Shown in pieces: positions 5,597 to 8,211 of a DNA stretch of 8,211 nucleotides. This DNA comes from Nitrospirota bacterium. GTDB lineage: Bacteria; Nitrospirota; Thermodesulfovibrionia; Thermodesulfovibrionales; JdFR-85. Numbering within the stretch: position 1 is the first letter of the stretch; every line of letters begins with the position of its first letter. Made by a program: the position numbers and the translations under genes. Below the pieces are notes generated by a model. The model searched no databases. It saw only the letters and a program-made list of their open reading frames with translations, and had not been told where the DNA came from. The stretch spans positions 1,561 to 9,771 of the forward strand of contig JAADHP010000014.1 in the NCBI GenBank assembly GCA_013151785.1. The letters run 5' to 3'.

Positions 5597-6097
5597 ATGA
5601 AAAAGGGGAGGAACTTGTTTTTTATTGTCATTTTTGTCATTGCTCATCTCTCAATTTGCAATGCAGATGAGACAATCAAACTGGCACAGATGCCTGCTGT
5701 GTTTGCTTCCGAGCTTTATCCATGCAATTCCTGCCACAGAGAGATGGAAGTGAACCCGAAGAAGAGACATTTACAGTTTCATGAAAAGATAAATATAGAT
5801 TCACATGCTGACGGGGTATTCTGGTGTCTTGACTGTCATGCCCCTGATAACAGAGATAAACTGAGACTCATAAATGGTGAACGGATTGGCTTTACAGAGG
5901 TATACAGACTCTGTGGTCAGTGCCATGGAAGTATCTACAGGGACTGGAGGGCAGGGGTACATGGTAAAAGAACAGGATACTGGAAGGGAACCAAAAAATA
6001 CCTCTTATGCACTAATTGTCATAATCCTCATAATCCTCGATTCAGGAAAATAAAACCCGAGAGGTCTCCCATGAAACCCGTAGAAACACTCAGGTGA
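5597..6097 (+). CDS. Periplasmic tetrahaem c-type cytochrome
   Basis: A 166-residue exported protein. The signal peptide is clear: MKKGRN, a hydrophobic core to residue 20, and likely cleavage after CNA (23). Four CxxCH haem-attachment motifs sit at 43-47, 77-81, 106-110 and 138-142. Five other histidines (58, 62, 70, 122, 145) are enough to give all four haems a second histidine ligand. It is followed 6 nt later by a four-cluster FeS protein and then an NrfD-type protein. The order cytochrome-FeS-NrfD matches dsrJOP (DsrJ has three haems) and the tetrahaem CbcSTU arrangement of Geobacter more closely in haem count. It likely exchanges electrons with the FeS subunit in the periplasm. The ATG lacks an upstream ribosome site; a GGGGAGG stretch lies inside the first codons, but a TTG start at 5615 would remove the positive n-region of the signal peptide. 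Confidence 0.93.
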   Translation: MKKGRNLFFIVIFVIAHLSICNADETIKLAQMPAVFASELYPCNSCHREMEVNPKKRHLQFHEKINIDSHADGVFWCLDCHAPDNRDKLRLINGERIGFTEVYRLCGQCHGSIYRDWRAGVHGKRTGYWKGTKKYLLCTNCHNPHNPRFRKIKPERSPMKPVETLR

Positions 6098-6103
6098 AAA
6101 GCC

Positions 6104-7000
6104 ATGAAAAAAAAGCTCCATAGAAGAGATTTCTTGAAACTATCCCTTGCAGGACTGACAGCAGCATCTCTTTCAGGATGCGCTAAGAATACAGCGTGGC
6201 AGGACCTGTTTCACAGGAGGTTCAAGGAACTCACCCCGAGCGAGATTAAAAGGCTTATAAAGAGGCTTGAAGAGCGATACAGCAGGAAGTATGGAAAGAC
6301 AATCCATGTCAAGGCCACACCACCTATGGAGGGTGTGGTCTTTGGCTATGCCCTTGATCTGTCAAGGTGTATTGGATGCCGCAGATGTGTGTACGCATGT
6401 GTAAGAGAGAATAATCCTTCAAGGGATGTAGAGATACAATGGATAAGGGTTCTGAGACTGAAAAAGGGTGAGTTTGATCTTGAAAAAGCAGAACACTATT
6501 ACAGTCCTGAACTGGTACCAGAGGATGAGTATTTCTATATGCCAGTTCAATGTCAGCAGTGTGAGAACCCTCCCTGTGTGAAGGTCTGTCCTGTAAAGGC
6601 CACCTGGAAGGAACCTGATGGTATAGTGGTAATAGATTACAACTGGTGCATCGGATGTAGAACCTGCATGGCAGCATGTCCTTACAGGGCACGAAAATTC
6701 AACTGGAATGACCCGGTGATTCCTGAAGAGGAGATAAATACCGAGACCCACTACCTTGGTAATCGCCCGAGGATGAAAGGAGTTGTAGAGAAATGCACCT
6801 TCTGTATCCAGAGAACCAGAGAGGGAAGATATCCTGCCTGTGTTGAGGCATGCCCTGTAGGAGCACGGAAGTTTGGCAACCTTCTTGATCCTGAAAGTGA
6901 GATAAGGTATGTGCTTGAAAATTTCAGGGTCTATCGTCTGAAGGAAGAACTGAATACAGAGCCAAAGTTCTTTTATTTCTTTTCTATTGGATGGGGATAG
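6104..7000 (+). CDS. Tat-exported four-cluster [4Fe-4S] protein (NrfC/DsrO/PsrB-like)
   Basis: A 298-residue electron-transfer subunit. The N-terminus has a Tat motif (RRDFLKLS, residues 7-14) and a hydrophobic stretch ending in LSGC (23-26), which looks like a lipobox, so it may be a Tat-exported lipoprotein anchored at the outer face of the inner membrane. Sixteen cysteines form four cluster motifs: 89/92/95/99, 150/153/158/162, 182/185/188/192 and 231/234/246/250, the usual set for NrfC, PsrB and DsrO. Residues 32-75 between signal and first cluster are charged and helical, of unclear role. An AGGTGA ribosome site overlaps the cytochrome stop. It should relay electrons between the quinone site of the NrfD protein encoded immediately downstream (no gap) and the tetrahaem cytochrome. 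No molybdopterin catalytic subunit is seen here. Confidence 0.95.
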   Translation: MKKKLHRRDFLKLSLAGLTAASLSGCAKNTAWQDLFHRRFKELTPSEIKRLIKRLEERYSRKYGKTIHVKATPPMEGVVFGYALDLSRCIGCRRCVYACVRENNPSRDVEIQWIRVLRLKKGEFDLEKAEHYYSPELVPEDEYFYMPVQCQQCENPPCVKVCPVKATWKEPDGIVVIDYNWCIGCRTCMAACPYRARKFNWNDPVIPEEEINTETHYLGNRPRMKGVVEKCTFCIQRTREGRYPACVEACPVGARKFGNLLDPESEIRYVLENFRVYRLKEELNTEPKFFYFFSIGWG

Positions 7001-8211
7001 ATGAAGAGACTATTAATTGAGATATGGGAGTTCTTCAGTGGTATGCTGAAAGTAATGTTCAAAGGGAGCAGATGGTTCTATCTGTGGATGTGCCTTCTTA
7101 CTCTGATAGTGCTCGTGGGGTTCGCTGCATATGCACTACAGATGAAACAGGGCATGGAGATTACAAACATGAGAGAGCAGGTTTCATGGGGGCTTTATAT
7201 CTCAAACTTTACATTCCTTGTAGGAGTTGCTGCAGCAGCTGTGCTGCTGATCATACCTGCCTATATTTACCACTTCAAGGCAATCAAAAAGATTGTGGTC
7301 TTTGGAGAGTTGCTTGCCATAACCGCAGTGCTGATGGCAATGCTCTTTGTGCTTGTGGACATCGGAAGACCAGAAAGACTATGGCATATATTGCCCCTTC
7401 TGGGCTCACCAAACCTGCCAAGGTCAATCCTTGCATGGGACTTCATCGTTCTGAATGGCTACCTCCTTCTCAATATATTTGCCGTCCTTTATATTGGATG
7501 TACTCGATACTATGGGAAAGAGCCTGACCGAAAAATCATTGTCCCCCTTGTTATGATTTCCATTCCATGGGCTGTGGCTGTACATACTGTAACAGCCTTT
7601 GTTTACAATGGCATGGGGGCACGGGCGTTCTGGAATGCATCCATACTTGCCCCAAGGTTTCTTGCCTCGGCCTTTTCTTCAGGCCCTGCACTGATGCTTC
7701 TCATCTTTCAGGTATTAAGACGGGTTATGAAATTTGAGATTCAGGACAGGGCAATATTCAAGATAGCCGAGATTATAGCCTATGCAATGGGCATAAACCT
7801 GTTCCTCATGCTTGCCGAGATATACAAAGAGTATTATACCGCTGCCCAGCACCTCACACCCATGAAATATCTCTACTTCGGACTTGATGGCCATAAACGA
7901 CTCGTGCCCTGGATATGGACATCCATATTTCTCAATACCACAGGCTTCTTCATCTTTCTAATCCCGAGGACAAGGAAAAACTTTATTACCCTGAATATAG
8001 GTTGTATCATGATATTCACTGGAGTGTGGATAGAAAAGGGAATGGGGCTCATCTTGCCGGGGTTTATCCCCGATGCCCTGGGGGAGATCTACGAGTACAT
8101 GCCGTCAGTTTATGAAATAATAATTTCTCTGGGCATCCTTGCTTTCGGAGGTATACTCTACACACTCTTTATAAGAACCGCTATTGCCATTGACACAGGA
8201 AGGTTACGACA
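7001..8211 (+). CDS. NrfD/DsrP-family 10-helix quinone-interacting membrane subunit (3' partial)
   Basis: The frame is open without a stop from ATG 7001 to the window edge (403 complete codons plus two bases), so the C-terminus is missing. ATG directly follows the TAG of the FeS gene, and GGATGGGGA lies just upstream as ribosome site. About ten hydrophobic helices are visible, roughly at 26-46, 66-90, 98-120, 144-166, 178-201, 217-239, 254-274, 303-321, 328-350 and 370-396. The second is preceded by EQVSWGLYISNFTFLVG, a pattern typical of the 10-helix DsrP/HmcC/ActC-type NrfD proteins. Family role: it oxidises or reduces menaquinone and exchanges electrons with the FeS partner; some members are proposed to move protons. 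The last residues seen follow the tenth helix, so probably little is missing. Overlapping frames in this region are shadows. Confidence 0.93.
   Translation, partial: MKRLLIEIWEFFSGMLKVMFKGSRWFYLWMCLLTLIVLVGFAAYALQMKQGMEITNMREQVSWGLYISNFTFLVGVAAAAVLLIIPAYIYHFKAIKKIVVFGELLAITAVLMAMLFVLVDIGRPERLWHILPLLGSPNLPRSILAWDFIVLNGYLLLNIFAVLYIGCTRYYGKEPDRKIIVPLVMISIPWAVAVHTVTAFVYNGMGARAFWNASILAPRFLASAFSSGPALMLLIFQVLRRVMKFEIQDRAIFKIAEIIAYAMGINLFLMLAEIYKEYYTAAQHLTPMKYLYFGLDGHKRLVPWIWTSIFLNTTGFFIFLIPRTRKNFITLNIGCIMIFTGVWIEKGMGLILPGFIPDALGEIYEYMPSVYEIIISLGILAFGGILYTLFIRTAIAIDTGRLR

Noticed and set aside
7024..7527. 167-codon open frame inside the NrfD region
   Set aside because: It is out of frame with a 403-codon uninterrupted frame encoding ten hydrophobic helices of the NrfD family; its own translation is Cys/Arg-rich and unlike any family, so it is a shadow.

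Overview
The window reads as a bacterial chromosome segment, all genes on the + strand, with moderate GC and heavy use of ATA (Ile) and AGA/AGG (Arg). Together with a periplasmic multihaem cytochrome, a Tat-exported iron-sulfur protein and an NrfD-type quinone protein, this suggests an anaerobic or microaerophilic respirer, perhaps Nitrospirota (Thermodesulfovibrionia-like) or Desulfobacterota. The phylum is an inference from codon style and gene content, not a proven assignment.

Layout. Positions 1-161 are non-coding leader with a perfect 11-bp inverted repeat whose loop contains TATAAT, plus a third copy of the same arm next to the first start codon. A tight operon follows (162-4567): a corrinoid (B12-binding) methyl-carrier protein, a UroD/MtaA-type methyltransferase homologue that has lost two of the family's three zinc ligands, a soluble GAF-domain histidine kinase, and an NtrC-type sigma54 activator. 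Gaps are 8 nt or less and the last two genes overlap. A 216-nt spacer holds a perfect 12-bp inverted repeat and a plausible sigma54-like promoter ahead of a Crp/Fnr regulator (4784-5485). A 111-nt spacer with a Crp/Fnr-like half-site pair precedes a tetrahaem c-type cytochrome, a four-cluster ferredoxin-like Tat lipoprotein, and a 10-helix NrfD/DsrP-family membrane protein that runs off the right edge (5597-8211).

Working model (inference). The corrinoid/methyltransferase pair and the two-component system are probably co-expressed, so methyl-group or corrinoid status may be coupled to sigma54-dependent transcription. The response regulator may drive the Crp/Fnr gene from the palindrome-plus-sigma54-like promoter region. 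The Crp/Fnr protein may in turn control the cytochrome/FeS/NrfD operon, whose products would form a membrane complex moving electrons between the quinone pool and periplasmic cytochromes, as in the DsrJOP, Qrc or CbcSTU types. The least expected element is the variant methyltransferase sitting inside a signalling operon.
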